Assembly (NCBI GenBank): GCA_023387985.1
Contig: JAEWHC010000009.1
Location: forward strand, 186,001 to 250,000
Length of the DNA: 64,000 nt
Source: Bacteroidota bacterium
Lineage (GTDB): Bacteria; Bacteroidota; Bacteroidia; Chitinophagales; Chitinophagaceae
Reading direction: 5' to 3'
In this document: positions 25,514 to 34,870 of the stretch, one piece after another
Layout of the letters: every line of letters begins with the position of its first letter
How positions within the stretch are numbered: the first letter of the stretch is position 1
Notes under the pieces: generated by a model
Told to the model about the DNA's origin: nothing
Seen by the model: the letters and a program-made list of their open reading frames with translations, nothing else
The model's database searches: none
Made by a program: the position numbers and the translations under genes

Positions 25514-26551
25514 CAACGCACTCGCCCAGGTAAACCCGCTTCCAAAAGCTGCCAGGCAAACCAAATCGCCTTTTTTAACCTTGCCTTCTTTTACGGCTTC
25601 GCAAAGGGCGATGGGTACACTGGCGGCGGTGGTATTTCCGTAACGTTGGATATTGCTGTAAACCTGCTCATCGCGTAACCTGAGTTTCTTTTGTACAAAC
25701 TGGCTGATGCGCAGGTTGGCCTGGTGGGGAATGAGCATATTCAGATCTTCCGGTGTATACCCGTTTGCATTCAATGCTTCCATAATCACTTCGGGGAATT
25801 TTACCACTGCGGCTTTAAAAACCGCGGGGCCATCCATGGTCGGGAATACCTGGCCTTTGTCAATCATATTATGGCTGAAGAACATTCCCGAGATTTCCGC
25901 ATCATCAAAATCCGCCACATCTTCGTCCATCCAATAATTTGCATGGCTACCCGGGTTGTATTGCGCCAGGATTTCCGCTTGGGTACCATCGCTGTGCAAA
26001 TGGGTGCTCAGGATGCCCCGGCCTTCTGCTTCACTTGCCTGCAATACCACAGCGCCGGCGCCATCGCCAAAGATTACAGTTACATTTCGGCCGCGGGTGG
26101 AAAAATCAAGACCATAAGAATGTTTTTCCGCGCCTACCACCAGGATGTTTTTGTACATGCCGGATTTTATGAACTGGTCGGCAATGCTGAGCGCATAAAC
26201 AAATCCACTGCATTGGTTGCGCACATCCAAAGCCCCGATATTTTCCATTTTCAGTTCACGTTGCAGCAGCACGCCGCATCCGGGAAAATAATAATCGGGG
26301 GAAAGGGTAGCAAAAATGATGAAATCAATATCGCCCGGCGTCAGGCCTGCATCTTCAATCGCTTTTTTTGATGCTTCAACTCCCATGGTGGTGGTGGTTT
26401 CATTGGTCCGGTGGGCATACCGGCGCTCTTCTATACCGGTGCGCTCAATTATCCATTCATTTGAAGTATCCATGTATTTCAGCAGATCGTTATTGGTCAC
26501 CACCTTCTCCGGTACATACATCCCGATTCCGGCAATTATAGAATGAGGCAT
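25502..26551 (-). CDS. Beta-ketoacyl-ACP synthase III (KASIII/FabH-like)
   Basis: This enzyme of about 349 residues condenses acyl-CoA with malonyl-ACP to start fatty-acid or related synthesis. The triad is Cys114 (NQCSGFVYAL), His276 (IPHQANLRI) and Asn306 (YGNTTAASVP). The C-terminus FGSGFTWASALLRW is typical. I start it at the ATG at 26551 (MPHSIIAGIGMYVPEK), the usual FabH N-terminus; the frame is open for ten more codons upstream. It is somewhat longer than E. coli FabH (317), with an insertion around residues 195-235 (NYWMDEDVADFDD), a feature of the Bacteroidota FabH-like paralogues. It stands alone, away from other fab genes, so it may be a second, specialised copy. Confidence 0.92.
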   Translation of the reverse strand: MPHSIIAGIGMYVPEKVVTNNDLLKYMDTSNEWIIERTGIEERRYAHRTNETTTTMGVEASKKAIEDAGLTPGDIDFIIFATLSPDYYFPGCGVLLQRELKMENIGALDVRNQCSGFVYALSIADQFIKSGMYKNILVVGAEKHSYGLDFSTRGRNVTVIFGDGAGAVVLQASEAEGRGILSTHLHSDGTQAEILAQYNPGSHANYWMDEDVADFDDAEISGMFFSHNMIDKGQVFPTMDGPAVFKAAVVKFPEVIMEALNANGYTPEDLNMLIPHQANLRISQFVQKKLRLRDEQVYSNIQRYGNTTAASVPIALCEAVKEGKVKKGDLVCLAAFGSGFTWASALLRW

Positions 26552-26742
26552 AGCAAAAATTTGAGCTTTAAAAATAGGCAATTGTTGTGAAGGCTGAAAT
26601 TTTGTTTGGATAAGCCTGCTGCAGGCCAGTGGCCAATTATGGTATCTTAATTAGTTTCAACTCGTTCAACGCGTTAAAAGAACATGTTATCCTGTCATTC
26701 AAATTGCGTACTTATACGCCCTGTACTTAAAGCCGGGGAGTT

Positions 26743-26847
26743 TATGTTTGTTCCGATCATGAAACTACGCTCACCAGCTTAACTCAATACAGTTTAGTCT
26801 CGCAATCACACACATCGGCGGTTCCGTTTTCAGGAATCGCCTTTTTA
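26743..26847 (+). ncRNA. Candidate short orphan transcript with own -7 element and terminator
   Basis: TATGTTTG (26743-26750) is a perfect -7 element. A terminator follows at 26817-26847: GGCGGTTCC (26817-26825), loop GTTTTCA, GGAATCGCC (26833-26841), then TTTTT. No + strand gene lies between KASIII and the terminator, so a transcript of about 90 bases would be unexplained. It holds only a seven-codon frame at 26759 (MKLRSPA). There is no clear -33 element. The rest of 26552-27062 shows nothing else. Confidence 0.35.
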
Positions 26848-27062
26848 TATTCGGGACGCGGATTTGCTGATTATTCTCCTTTTGAAAGCATGGGGCAAAT
26901 ACTGAAACCGGATGCAGGCAATGCAGCGATGAAAAAAGATTGAACAGGCTAAACGGGTGCTGAACTGGGCAAATTGAATTTGAGTAAGTTTTCATGGTGT
27001 TAAACCGACTCCGGCAATTAAAACTCCGGCATTCACCGCCTGCCAATGGATATCTTTGTCCG

Positions 27063-27581
27063 ATGGAATTTCAGAACAATGTTTTGCAAATTGATGAGCT
27101 GCCCAAGGCAGAAATGGTGCCCCTTGAGCCGCTGGAACCTGCATACCTGAAACTCATGCAATGGCGCTGGGCGATATTGTGGACGATGGTGCTTATCGTT
27201 GCCTCGGTTGCCTGGGCCATTTTCCTCAACATGCGCATCTGGGCGCTGGCCATGGGAAGCGCCATCGTGTTTTTTGCATTGATCAGTTTATTGCTCCTGC
27301 GCAAATCCTTTTTCAAAAAGGGCTTCGCCATTCGTGAAAAGGACATTCTTTACCAGTCGGGCTGGCTGGTTACCGAATTGCAGGTTTGCCCATTCAACCG
27401 CATTCAGCACTGCAGTGTGGAAGCCGGCTGGCTCGAAAGAAAATTTGGCCTTGCCGGCGTATCGGTATTTACCGCGGGAAGTTCCGATGGGGACATTACC
27501 ATTCCCGGTCTGCCACAGCAAAAGGCGGATAGTTTGAGGGCCCTCATCACCGGTAAAATAGTGGAAGATGGCCTCGCATGA
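27063..27581 (+). CDS. PH-domain membrane protein, YdbS-like
   Basis: This protein of about 172 residues has two transmembrane helices (about 38-60 and 62-80) followed by a bacterial PH-like domain (bPH2): FFKKGFAIREKDILYQSGWL and NRIQHCSVEAGWLERKFGLAGVSVFTAG, the signature of the YdbS family. I start it at the ATG at 27063 (MEFQNNVLQIDEL); the longer frame from 26994 adds residues without resemblance to the family. It overlaps the next gene by 14 bases. YdbS/YdbT pairs occur in many bacteria and, in Bacillus, help protect against antimicrobial compounds; the biochemical function is unknown. Confidence 0.85.
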   Translation: MEFQNNVLQIDELPKAEMVPLEPLEPAYLKLMQWRWAILWTMVLIVASVAWAIFLNMRIWALAMGSAIVFFALISLLLLRKSFFKKGFAIREKDILYQSGWLVTELQVCPFNRIQHCSVEAGWLERKFGLAGVSVFTAGSSDGDITIPGLPQQKADSLRALITGKIVEDGLA

Positions 27582-29037
27582 CTGGAGCAGGGAACAACGC
27601 CAACCCCTGCTTGCCCTGGCGGTGGTCGGCGTCTCGGTTTTCCGGAAAGTGATCCAGTTTCTCTTTCCCCTGCTCATCCTGGTTTTTTTTCGCGATAAAC
27701 AGAAACGTTTTGTTTCCCCGGAACTGGTGACTGCCGCCATCATTTTGGCCACCCTGGTGTTTACCTTCCTGGAATATTATTTTTTCCGGTTCCAGATTGC
27801 CGGTGAAGAACTGATTATACGCAGGGGTTTCTTTTCCCGGAAACACCTCATCATTCCGTTAACGCGGATACAGGCGGTAAATATTTCGCAGTCGTGGATC
27901 CATCAGTTACTGGGACTGGCCAAAGTGGAGTTCGACAGTGCGGGCAGCCAGCAGGCTGAAGCAAGCATAGTCATTCAAGGCGGGCTGGCGCAGGAACTGA
28001 AAAAATACATTGTGGACCGGCGAACCCCGGAAGAATCCGGTAAACAGGCAGCAGCAGAGGCGCAGGCAGATCCACCCGTTTTCAGGCTGAACACCTCCGA
28101 TGTGCTCAAACTGGCATTTTCAGCCAATCACCTAAAAGCTTTTTTCATTTTGCTGGCATTTGCCCTGCGGCTGGCAGATGACCTTATGGACATTGCCGGG
28201 TACAAAAGGGCGGATGCTGAAAGCCAGGTGATGTCCTTTTTAACGCAAACCGATTTAAGCTTGTTGTTCCTCGCCCTGGGCATCAGCTTTTTGCTCGCCA
28301 TGATCTACTCCTTCCTGCGGGTGGCGCTCACGTATTTCAATTTTGAACTGCGGCAATCCTTCAAAGGATTTAACATCAAAACCGGAATGTTCAATACGCA
28401 GCAGCAACTTGCCCCTTATGGGAAAATCCAGTACCTGAGCTGGCAAGCCAACTGGCTGCGCTCAAAATTGCCGCTCTATATGCTCCGTATGCACCTAGCC
28501 GGCATGCAACAAAAATCTAAAGCCATAAACCTGGCCGTACCCTTGCCGCGCATGGAAGTGCTGAATGCCATTCTTCCTGCTTATGCCACCATACCCGGTG
28601 AAGAACTGCAGGTAAGGGTGAGCCCGGTTATGATCTGGCGCTATGTGTTTCGTGGCCTTTTTCTGGCTGCCGTAGTTGGCCTGCTGTCGTTTTTCTGGTT
28701 GAAACTTTTCCTGTTCGTTGCGCCGCTCATCCTGTTGTTTTACGGGTTATCCGGCTGGTTGTTTGTCCGCAAATTCCGGATCTATGCAAATGAAGAATCA
28801 CTGGCCATCCGTTCGGGAACCTTTGGTCACAGTTTTTCGTTGATGAAATGGTACAAGATCCAATCGGTTTCGATAAGGCAAACTATCTTACAGAAAAAAA
28901 GTGGTTTGGCCGGCTTGCATATTTATACCGCAAGCGGAAAATGGGTGATACCAGCCATACCTTTACCCCAAGCAAGGGCTTTGCAAAATATTGCGCTGTA
29001 TAAAATAGAATTCTCCGCTGAGTCGTGGATGCGTTGA
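27568..29037 (+). CDS. PH-domain membrane protein, YdbT-like
   Basis: The protein is 489 residues with three bPH2 units, each after a pair of transmembrane helices: about 75-130 (EELIIRRGFFSRKHLIIPLTRIQAVNISQS), about 270-320 (FNIKTGMFNTQQQLAPYGKIQYLSWQANWLR) and about 415-470 (ESLAIRSGTFGHSFSLMKWYKIQSVSIRQ). This is the YdbT layout. It is translationally coupled to the YdbS-like gene, whose stop lies inside it. The two probably form one membrane complex. The helices and conserved arginines are well visible; the molecular role is not known. Confidence 0.88.
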   Translation: MASHDWSREQRQPLLALAVVGVSVFRKVIQFLFPLLILVFFRDKQKRFVSPELVTAAIILATLVFTFLEYYFFRFQIAGEELIIRRGFFSRKHLIIPLTRIQAVNISQSWIHQLLGLAKVEFDSAGSQQAEASIVIQGGLAQELKKYIVDRRTPEESGKQAAAEAQADPPVFRLNTSDVLKLAFSANHLKAFFILLAFALRLADDLMDIAGYKRADAESQVMSFLTQTDLSLLFLALGISFLLAMIYSFLRVALTYFNFELRQSFKGFNIKTGMFNTQQQLAPYGKIQYLSWQANWLRSKLPLYMLRMHLAGMQQKSKAINLAVPLPRMEVLNAILPAYATIPGEELQVRVSPVMIWRYVFRGLFLAAVVGLLSFFWLKLFLFVAPLILLFYGLSGWLFVRKFRIYANEESLAIRSGTFGHSFSLMKWYKIQSVSIRQTILQKKSGLAGLHIYTASGKWVIPAIPLPQARALQNIALYKIEFSAESWMR

Positions 29038-29152
29038 TTCCGCTTCTGTCGCTGCAGCGTTTAATTAACATTTTTTACCACCTGTGTCTGGTCCGGGGCA
29101 TATTCCTTGCTTTGCGTTAACAACTTTGGTTTTTACATTTATTCCGAAATTT

Positions 29153-31825
29153 ATGAGACTCTCCGGTATTTGTTCAGTATGGTTGCTGCTTGCCCTGTCA
29201 GGTTGCGACTCAAAAACGGCAATGTATGCAAATGAATCTTTTGCAGTATATCCCGACCGCGTGGTCCAGGATAGTTTTGAAGCCATAGCCCTGAGCGATA
29301 CCCACATCACCAGCAATTACAAGAGTCCGGCCAATATGTACCTGAGCCCACTGGTCAGTTTCAAATTTGCGATTAATGGCAATGACAATGAAATGGAACC
29401 GGGAATCGATCACAAGATCATGATTGATTCAAACTGGGCCACCACGCCCCTCATTGAATTTGGAAAACCCCTTGCAGCGGGTTCGGATGTCGGCAAATTC
29501 CTGGAGCCAAACACGGAATTTACCATACGACTTGACATGCGTCCTGTGCTCAGGCAATTTGACAGCCTGGGCTTCTTTACTACCTATAACGGAGAAAAAA
29601 TATACAAAGAGGATTTTAAGGGGGTATGGGTTGCAGGCAGCAGTGCGCCGCTTACCTGGGATTTCGACAACCTGCATCAGCATAAGGAATTAAAACTTGA
29701 AGATGCGGACAAGGACAGTGTTTATGAGACAACGGTAATGCTGAATGTACCGGAAAATCAAAAACAAACTGCTGCAGAATGGAAACTGCGCAGCGATATT
29801 TCGGCCTATCCGCAATATCACAGTCAGCAGGTTTTGGCCAATGCCCTGTACAATATGGCGCTTGAAGAAATGACGAAAGCCATTGAACCGGACAGCACGT
29901 TGCGTACGGGAGAAGAATGGGCCGGTGTATGGACCCGCGATGTGAGCTACAGCACAATCTTGAGTATGAGCTACCTGCTGCCGGATGTGGCACGAAACAG
30001 CCTGATGCGAAAAGTAAACAGCCGCAAGCGTATAATACAGGATACAGGAACCGGCGGCGCCTGGCCTGTAAGTACCGACAGGATGATCTGGGCCACCGCG
30101 GCCTGGCATATTTTCCTGGCCACGGGCGACACCACCTGGATGAAGGATGCCTATGAAATCATCAGCAACTCATTGCAGGATGACTACAAAACCTGCTACG
30201 ATGCCGAAACCGGATTGGTAAAAGGAGAGTCGAGCTTCCTGGACTGGCGGGAGCAAACTTATCCGAAATGGATGCAGCCGGCGGATATTTTTGAAAGCTT
30301 AAGTCTTGGCACCAATGCCGTGCATTACCAGGCAAACATTGTGGCAGGCAAAATGGCGGCGCAGCTGGGCAACAATACCGATGCCCAATTGTATGGAGCG
30401 ACGGCAAAAAAGATCAAAGACGCCATGAACGAAACGCTTTGGGTAGAAAATAAAGGTTACTACGGCCAATATGCATATGGCCGCGTGTACAAAATGCTTT
30501 CTCCCCGGTCGGATGCGCTGGGGGAAGCCCTTGCCATCATTTTCGAAATTGCCGGCAATAAGCGTATGCAGACGATGATGGGCTCCGTACCGGTCATGGA
30601 TTTTGGCATACCTTGTATTTACCCGCAAATTCCGGGTTTGCCTCCCTATCACAATAATGCTGTATGGCCTTTTGTACAGTCGTACTGGATGTGGGCGGCG
30701 GCTAAAGCCGGAAACGAACAACAGGTGGCAGCAAGTATCGGCGCAATTTACCGGGCTGCAGCGCTGTTTTTAACCAATAAAGAAAATTTTGTAGCGGAAA
30801 ACGGCGACCATTCGCAAACGGTGATCAACAGCAGCAATATGCTTTGGAGCCTGAGCGGTAACATCAGCATCGTTCACCGTATTCTTTTTGGCATCAATTT
30901 CACGGAAGCGGGTTTGCATTTTACCCCATTCATACCGGAATCTATGGAAGGTCACCGCACACTCAAGAATTTCAAATACCGCAATGCCATCCTGGATATT
31001 GAGATCAATGGTTTTGGAACGGAGGCCGGCTACATTGCGCTTGACGGAAAAACCCTTCCCTCGGCTTTGGTGCCGGCGGACTTGACCGGAAGACATAAGC
31101 TGCGCATTGAAATGAATGGTAAAAGGGCTACCGGCCCTTCCGCCAAAATGGTGAAAAGCCATTTTACACCGGAAACCCCTTTGACTACCGATAGCCTCGA
31201 TGCCTTGCGGTGGCTGAGTGTTCCCCGGGCCATTCGTTATACTGTATGGCGTAACCTGGCAGAGCTTGCGCCTACCCAACAAACATTTTATGTGTTGCCG
31301 GAGACGAAAGAAACTTCAGCATACCAGGTTGCCGCGGCAGACGAATCAGCCAACCTTTCATTCTTTTCCGAACCCCTTCTGCTGGCAGATTCTTTGAATT
31401 ATTCAACATTTGACATGACAGGTTTTGCACCCCGATCGTTACGCAATCACGCAGGTTACAATGGAAATGGATTCGTAGAGATCAGCAAAACGGTCAACCG
31501 AAGCATCAGCATTCCGGTAACTGTCGAGGCAGACGGGACCTATATGGTCTCCTTCCGGTATGCGAACGGCAACGGGCCTGTAAATACGGAAAACAAATGT
31601 GCCATCCGCAGCCTTTATATAGGAGAGCTGCTGGCCGGGGCGGTCGTTTTTCCCCAAAGGGGAACAAATGAATGGAGCAACTGGGGAACTACAAATATGT
31701 TGAAAATAAAACTGGAGGCAGGGCAGCAGGTATTGAGGCTGCAGTTTGAAGCCTGGAATGAAAACATGCACGGAGAGATCAACCAGGCCATGATCGACGA
31801 GATGGAATGGATCCGTATTGATTAA
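29153..31825 (+). CDS. Six-hairpin (alpha/alpha)6 glycosidase lipoprotein with C-terminal CBM-like domain
   Basis: This lipoprotein is about 890 residues. The start is the ATG at 29153, giving MRLSGICSVWLLLALSGCDSK with a lipobox Cys; the frame from 29084 would hide it. After an N-terminal beta-rich region (to about 200) comes an (alpha/alpha)6 barrel (about 220-620) with GEEWAGVWTRDVSYS, TGTGGAWPVSTDRM, SSFLDWREQTYPKW and PPYHNNAVWPFVQSYW. The Asp/Glu candidates are in WTRDVS and DWREQ. It resembles the GH15/GH37/GH63-like clan, but I cannot name the family. A linker region and a C-terminal jelly-roll of CBM6/35 type (about 750-890, VSFRYANGNGPVNTENK) follow. It probably cleaves oligosaccharides at the surface or in the periplasm. 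Confidence 0.8.
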   Translation: MRLSGICSVWLLLALSGCDSKTAMYANESFAVYPDRVVQDSFEAIALSDTHITSNYKSPANMYLSPLVSFKFAINGNDNEMEPGIDHKIMIDSNWATTPLIEFGKPLAAGSDVGKFLEPNTEFTIRLDMRPVLRQFDSLGFFTTYNGEKIYKEDFKGVWVAGSSAPLTWDFDNLHQHKELKLEDADKDSVYETTVMLNVPENQKQTAAEWKLRSDISAYPQYHSQQVLANALYNMALEEMTKAIEPDSTLRTGEEWAGVWTRDVSYSTILSMSYLLPDVARNSLMRKVNSRKRIIQDTGTGGAWPVSTDRMIWATAAWHIFLATGDTTWMKDAYEIISNSLQDDYKTCYDAETGLVKGESSFLDWREQTYPKWMQPADIFESLSLGTNAVHYQANIVAGKMAAQLGNNTDAQLYGATAKKIKDAMNETLWVENKGYYGQYAYGRVYKMLSPRSDALGEALAIIFEIAGNKRMQTMMGSVPVMDFGIPCIYPQIPGLPPYHNNAVWPFVQSYWMWAAAKAGNEQQVAASIGAIYRAAALFLTNKENFVAENGDHSQTVINSSNMLWSLSGNISIVHRILFGINFTEAGLHFTPFIPESMEGHRTLKNFKYRNAILDIEINGFGTEAGYIALDGKTLPSALVPADLTGRHKLRIEMNGKRATGPSAKMVKSHFTPETPLTTDSLDALRWLSVPRAIRYTVWRNLAELAPTQQTFYVLPETKETSAYQVAAADESANLSFFSEPLLLADSLNYSTFDMTGFAPRSLRNHAGYNGNGFVEISKTVNRSISIPVTVEADGTYMVSFRYANGNGPVNTENKCAIRSLYIGELLAGAVVFPQRGTNEWSNWGTTNMLKIKLEAGQQVLRLQFEAWNENMHGEINQAMIDEMEWIRID

Positions 31826-31943
31826 CGTTCACCAGGGATCTCTCAGTTGCCCGGCTTATCGATACAAAGCAGCATTAAATCGAAATGGCACCATGTTTTT
31901 AAAAGGCGATACCTATATTTAACTCCTCAAATAATTTAGTGAT

Positions 31944-32546
31944 ATGCAAAATATGCTTCAAAACATTCTTCAGCTCATTCGGGAATCGGGTGAAGATGTA
32001 GTGGTTAATAATCCCGCCATACCAGAAGAAAGCAACAATGCCGTTATGGGTGAAGCCGCTTATGCAGTAGCCGGAACGTTGCAGGATGCCCTGGCCAATG
32101 GAAATGTAGCCGATATAATAGGACTGTTTCAGCAATCCAGTCCGCAAAATGTAATGAGCAATCCTTTGTCACAGCAGATGCAAAACGGATTTATTGATCG
32201 CATTGCGGATAAAGTTGGCATCAACCGCCAAACCGCGATGACCATTGCTTCGGTATTGATTCCACTGATCCTGCGCACCCTGGTGAAGCGCACTCAAAGC
32301 AATGATCCAAATGATAATGGTTTTGATATTGGCGATCTTATCGGTTCCTTAACCGGTGGCAGGCAGCAAGGCGGGGGAGGTTTAGACATTGGTCAGTTAA
32401 TTGGTCAGTTTACCGGCGGCGGACAACAACCGGAGCAATCCGGTGGCCTCGATATTGGTGATCTCATTCGTCAGGTTTCGGGTGCAGCTAGCAGGTCGGA
32501 TAACAGGTCTGGTCTTGATGACCTGATCAAAGGCTTTTTTCGATGA
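31944..32546 (+). CDS. DUF937-like protein with C-terminal GLDIGDLI repeats
   Basis: The 200-residue protein has the DUF937 layout: N-terminal helices with VVNNPAIPEESNNAVMGEAAYAVAGTLQDAL, GNVADIIGLF, FIDRIADKVGINRQTAMTIASVLIPLILRTLVK, and then a glycine-rich tail. The tail carries three imperfect repeats: GFDIGDLIGSLTGG (about 123-136), GLDIGQLIGQFTGG (about 145-158) and GLDIGDLIRQVSG (about 167-179), ending in GLDDLIKGFFR. No signal peptide is seen, so the protein should be cytoplasmic. The family function is not established. It is monocistronic, with a TATATTTA element at about 31911-31918 upstream. Confidence 0.82.
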   Translation: MQNMLQNILQLIRESGEDVVVNNPAIPEESNNAVMGEAAYAVAGTLQDALANGNVADIIGLFQQSSPQNVMSNPLSQQMQNGFIDRIADKVGINRQTAMTIASVLIPLILRTLVKRTQSNDPNDNGFDIGDLIGSLTGGRQQGGGGLDIGQLIGQFTGGGQQPEQSGGLDIGDLIRQVSGAASRSDNRSGLDDLIKGFFR

Positions 32547-32682
32547 AACTTGTTAATTCATGGTTGTCATGGTTGCTTTAAATCTTTATAAAGAAAATTA
32601 GCACGAACTTTGTTTGCATAATGGCAGCAACGTTAACCTTAAAATAAAGTGTTCAAGAAATAGGAATCCTGAAAAAAAGGAT

Positions 32683-32790
32683 TAACTTTGAAAAGACAGA
32701 AACGTTATAAATAACAAAGAATATTAGATTTTCTCATAAGCAGTTAGTTTTGGTTGAGGTCCCGATGTCCATCGGGACCAATTTTTTTGC
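32683..32790 (+). ncRNA. Candidate short transcript or coaX leader with terminator
   Basis: TAACTTTG (32683-32690) matches the -7 consensus exactly. About 70 bases on lies the perfect 9-bp hairpin GGTCCCGAT/ATCGGGACC (32758-32779) with a following T-run (32782-32788). This gives a possible 90-base RNA or an attenuating leader in front of coaX at 32838. No -33 TTTG is obvious. The same TCCCGAT palindrome, degenerate, recurs at 40528-40578. Confidence 0.35.
32758..32788 (+). terminator. Terminator-like hairpin upstream of coaX
   Basis: A perfect 9-bp stem with 4-base loop (GTCC) is followed by AATTTTTTT. It is 212 bases after the DUF937-like gene and 50 bases before coaX. Confidence 0.7.
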
Positions 32791-32837
32791 CTTGTTGTGC
32801 GCTTTGCATTAGGTTTGAAGCTTAAATCAGCTATTCA

Positions 32838-33563
32838 ATGAGCCTGACGCTCTGTGTAGATTTCGGCAATACACTTCAAAAAGCGGTTTTGTTTGAAGAT
32901 GGCGAGTTTCGCGACCTGTACTATTTTCATGATGATCTGACATCCTGCATACATGAGGTGCTGGACAAATGGAAGCCTCAATTCAGTATCCTTTCATCTG
33001 TTATGCGGCACCCGGTGGAGGTGGAAAACGCTCTTGCCGAAAAAACCCATTTCCATAAATTGTCCACTTCCAGCAAATTGCCGATTACTCCGGCAGTAGG
33101 CAAACCGGAAGAAATTGGCGCCGACCGCCTTGCCCTTTGTGCGGCCGCTGTAGAACTCTTTCCCAACCAGAATAACCTGGTGATTGGCCTGGGTACCGCG
33201 GTAACCTATAATTTCGTAAATGTTCGTAATGAATTCCTGGGCGGCGGCATCAGCGCCGGCATGAAGATCCGGATGAAAGCCCTGAATCAGCATACCGCCT
33301 TGCTTCCCGTGGTGGAAGCCGACTGGAACGTGCCGCTCGTGGGCTACGACACAAAAACCAACATCCAAAGTGGCAATGTACTTGGACTGGCCTTTGAAAT
33401 TGACGGATTTGTGGAAGCTTACAAAGCCAAATACCATGCATTTAACGTGCTTTTAACCGGGGGTGATTTAGTCCATTTGGCACCCCACCTCAAAAGCAAG
33501 ATATTTGCCGACCCGAATCTTTTGTTTAAGGGTCTCTATGCAATCAGTAAGAATAACCGGTAA
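32838..33563 (+). CDS. coaX: Type III pantothenate kinase
   Basis: The 241-residue enzyme phosphorylates pantothenate in the first step of coenzyme A synthesis. It shows the ASKHA-fold ATP-binding motif CVDFGNT (6-12), the EEIGADRLA segment (about 91-99) and GLGTAVTYNF plus GGGISAGMKIRM (about 125-150). The usual Asp of the DxGTxxT motif is replaced (VIGLGTAVTYN), a substitution I believe is found in relatives but which deserves a check. It begins a compact group: the next gene starts inside its 3' end (26-base overlap). coaX next to an outer-membrane protein and lptC is a known Bacteroidota arrangement. Confidence 0.92.
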   Translation: MSLTLCVDFGNTLQKAVLFEDGEFRDLYYFHDDLTSCIHEVLDKWKPQFSILSSVMRHPVEVENALAEKTHFHKLSTSSKLPITPAVGKPEEIGADRLALCAAAVELFPNQNNLVIGLGTAVTYNFVNVRNEFLGGGISAGMKIRMKALNQHTALLPVVEADWNVPLVGYDTKTNIQSGNVLGLAFEIDGFVEAYKAKYHAFNVLLTGGDLVHLAPHLKSKIFADPNLLFKGLYAISKNNR

Positions 33564-34863
33564 GCCAAATCTTTTTCTGTTGGGTATGCTCTGCATGCTG
33601 ATTACCTCAACAGGAATCGCCCAAATCAATTCTCCATATTCCCGCTATGGGATTGGTGATATTTACAACAGCCAGAATGTCGTAAACAAGGCCATGGGTG
33701 GCCTTACTGCTCCTTATTTCGATTACCAGAGTGTAAACTTTTTAAATCCTGCCACCTATTCCCGCCTGCAAACGGTAACATTTGATATCGGTACGGAATA
33801 TGAAAGCCGCACCATCCGGAAGGTAAACACCGCAGAAAAGTTCAACTCGCAGAATCTCAACTTCAATTACCTTGCTCTGGGTTTACCGCTAATGAAAAAC
33901 AAGGATAAAATGACTACCTGGGGTATGGCTTTCGGTTTGCGTCCATTCAGCAAAGTCAATTACTCTGTTGAGGAAAATTCTGACTGGTCGGGAGGCGAGA
34001 GAATAAGAACACTTTACGAAGGAGATGGAAGCAGCAATAAAGCTTTCATCGGCACGGGTCTGCGCCTGGGGAATTTCGCCCTGGGTCTAAACGGTGGATT
34101 TTTATTCGGCCAGCAAAATTTTACCACGAGAAGAAATTTTCTCAATGATGAAATATTCTATCTCGGCAGCAGTGTTGAATCAAAAACCAGTTTCAACCGT
34201 TTTGTTTTTGATGGTGGCATGCATTATAGCGCCAGCCTGGGTAAAGGAACGTTACTGAAACTGGGCGCAACTGGTTTTCTAAAAGAAAATCTTAAAGCCA
34301 GCCGTGACCTTTTGCAACAAACCTTTATTTACAATGCTGCCGGTCAAGCCGATTCACTGGATGTGGTTGACCGTAAGCTGAATCAAAAAGGAAGCATTGA
34401 CCTTCCCGGCGGATATTCGGCAGGAATCTCCCTTGAAAAAGAAACGCGCTGGATGCTTGGTGTTCAATACGAGGCCGCCCAATGGAAAGATTTTCGCTAC
34501 TATGGCCAGGCCGGAAATCTTGAAAATACCAGCATGATACGGGTGGGCGGATTTCTTGCGCCAAAAATTACCTCGGATAACCAGGGATATTTCAGTCGTG
34601 TGACTTACCGCGCAGGATTTTTTACGGGCAAAGACATGATCGTATACAACAACCAGCAACTTCCCGTTTGGGGGGCTACCTTCGGTCTGACCCTGCCCAT
34701 ACGCCGCTGGAGTAGTTATTCCGGCCAGTTTACGGCCATTCAAACGGCATTTGAATTTTCTCAACGGGGCAATAAATCGTCCAGCTTTTCTGAAAATGTT
34801 TTCCGCATAAATGTTGGCCTGAACCTGGCCGATGTCTGGTTCTTAAAACGCCAGTTTAACTAA
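33538..34863 (+). CDS. Outer-membrane beta-barrel protein (Bacteroidota OMP family)
   Basis: The protein is about 441 residues. I start at the ATG at 33538 (MQSVRITGKPNLFLLGMLCM), which overlaps coaX by 26 bases and gives a signal peptide cleaved near TGIAQ. The mature N-terminus INSPYSRYGIGDI is a hallmark of this Bacteroidota OMP group. Many alternating strands (LNFNYLALGLPL, FALGLNGGFLFG, LGVQYEAAQWKDF) and the terminal LADVWFLKRQFN region point to a 14-stranded, FadL-like barrel. The substrate is unknown. Its location between coaX and lptC hints at a role in the outer membrane linked to LPS or lipid transport. Confidence 0.82.
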   Translation: MQSVRITGKPNLFLLGMLCMLITSTGIAQINSPYSRYGIGDIYNSQNVVNKAMGGLTAPYFDYQSVNFLNPATYSRLQTVTFDIGTEYESRTIRKVNTAEKFNSQNLNFNYLALGLPLMKNKDKMTTWGMAFGLRPFSKVNYSVEENSDWSGGERIRTLYEGDGSSNKAFIGTGLRLGNFALGLNGGFLFGQQNFTTRRNFLNDEIFYLGSSVESKTSFNRFVFDGGMHYSASLGKGTLLKLGATGFLKENLKASRDLLQQTFIYNAAGQADSLDVVDRKLNQKGSIDLPGGYSAGISLEKETRWMLGVQYEAAQWKDFRYYGQAGNLENTSMIRVGGFLAPKITSDNQGYFSRVTYRAGFFTGKDMIVYNNQQLPVWGATFGLTLPIRRWSSYSGQFTAIQTAFEFSQRGNKSSSFSENVFRINVGLNLADVWFLKRQFN

Positions 34864-34870
34864 CAAGGTT

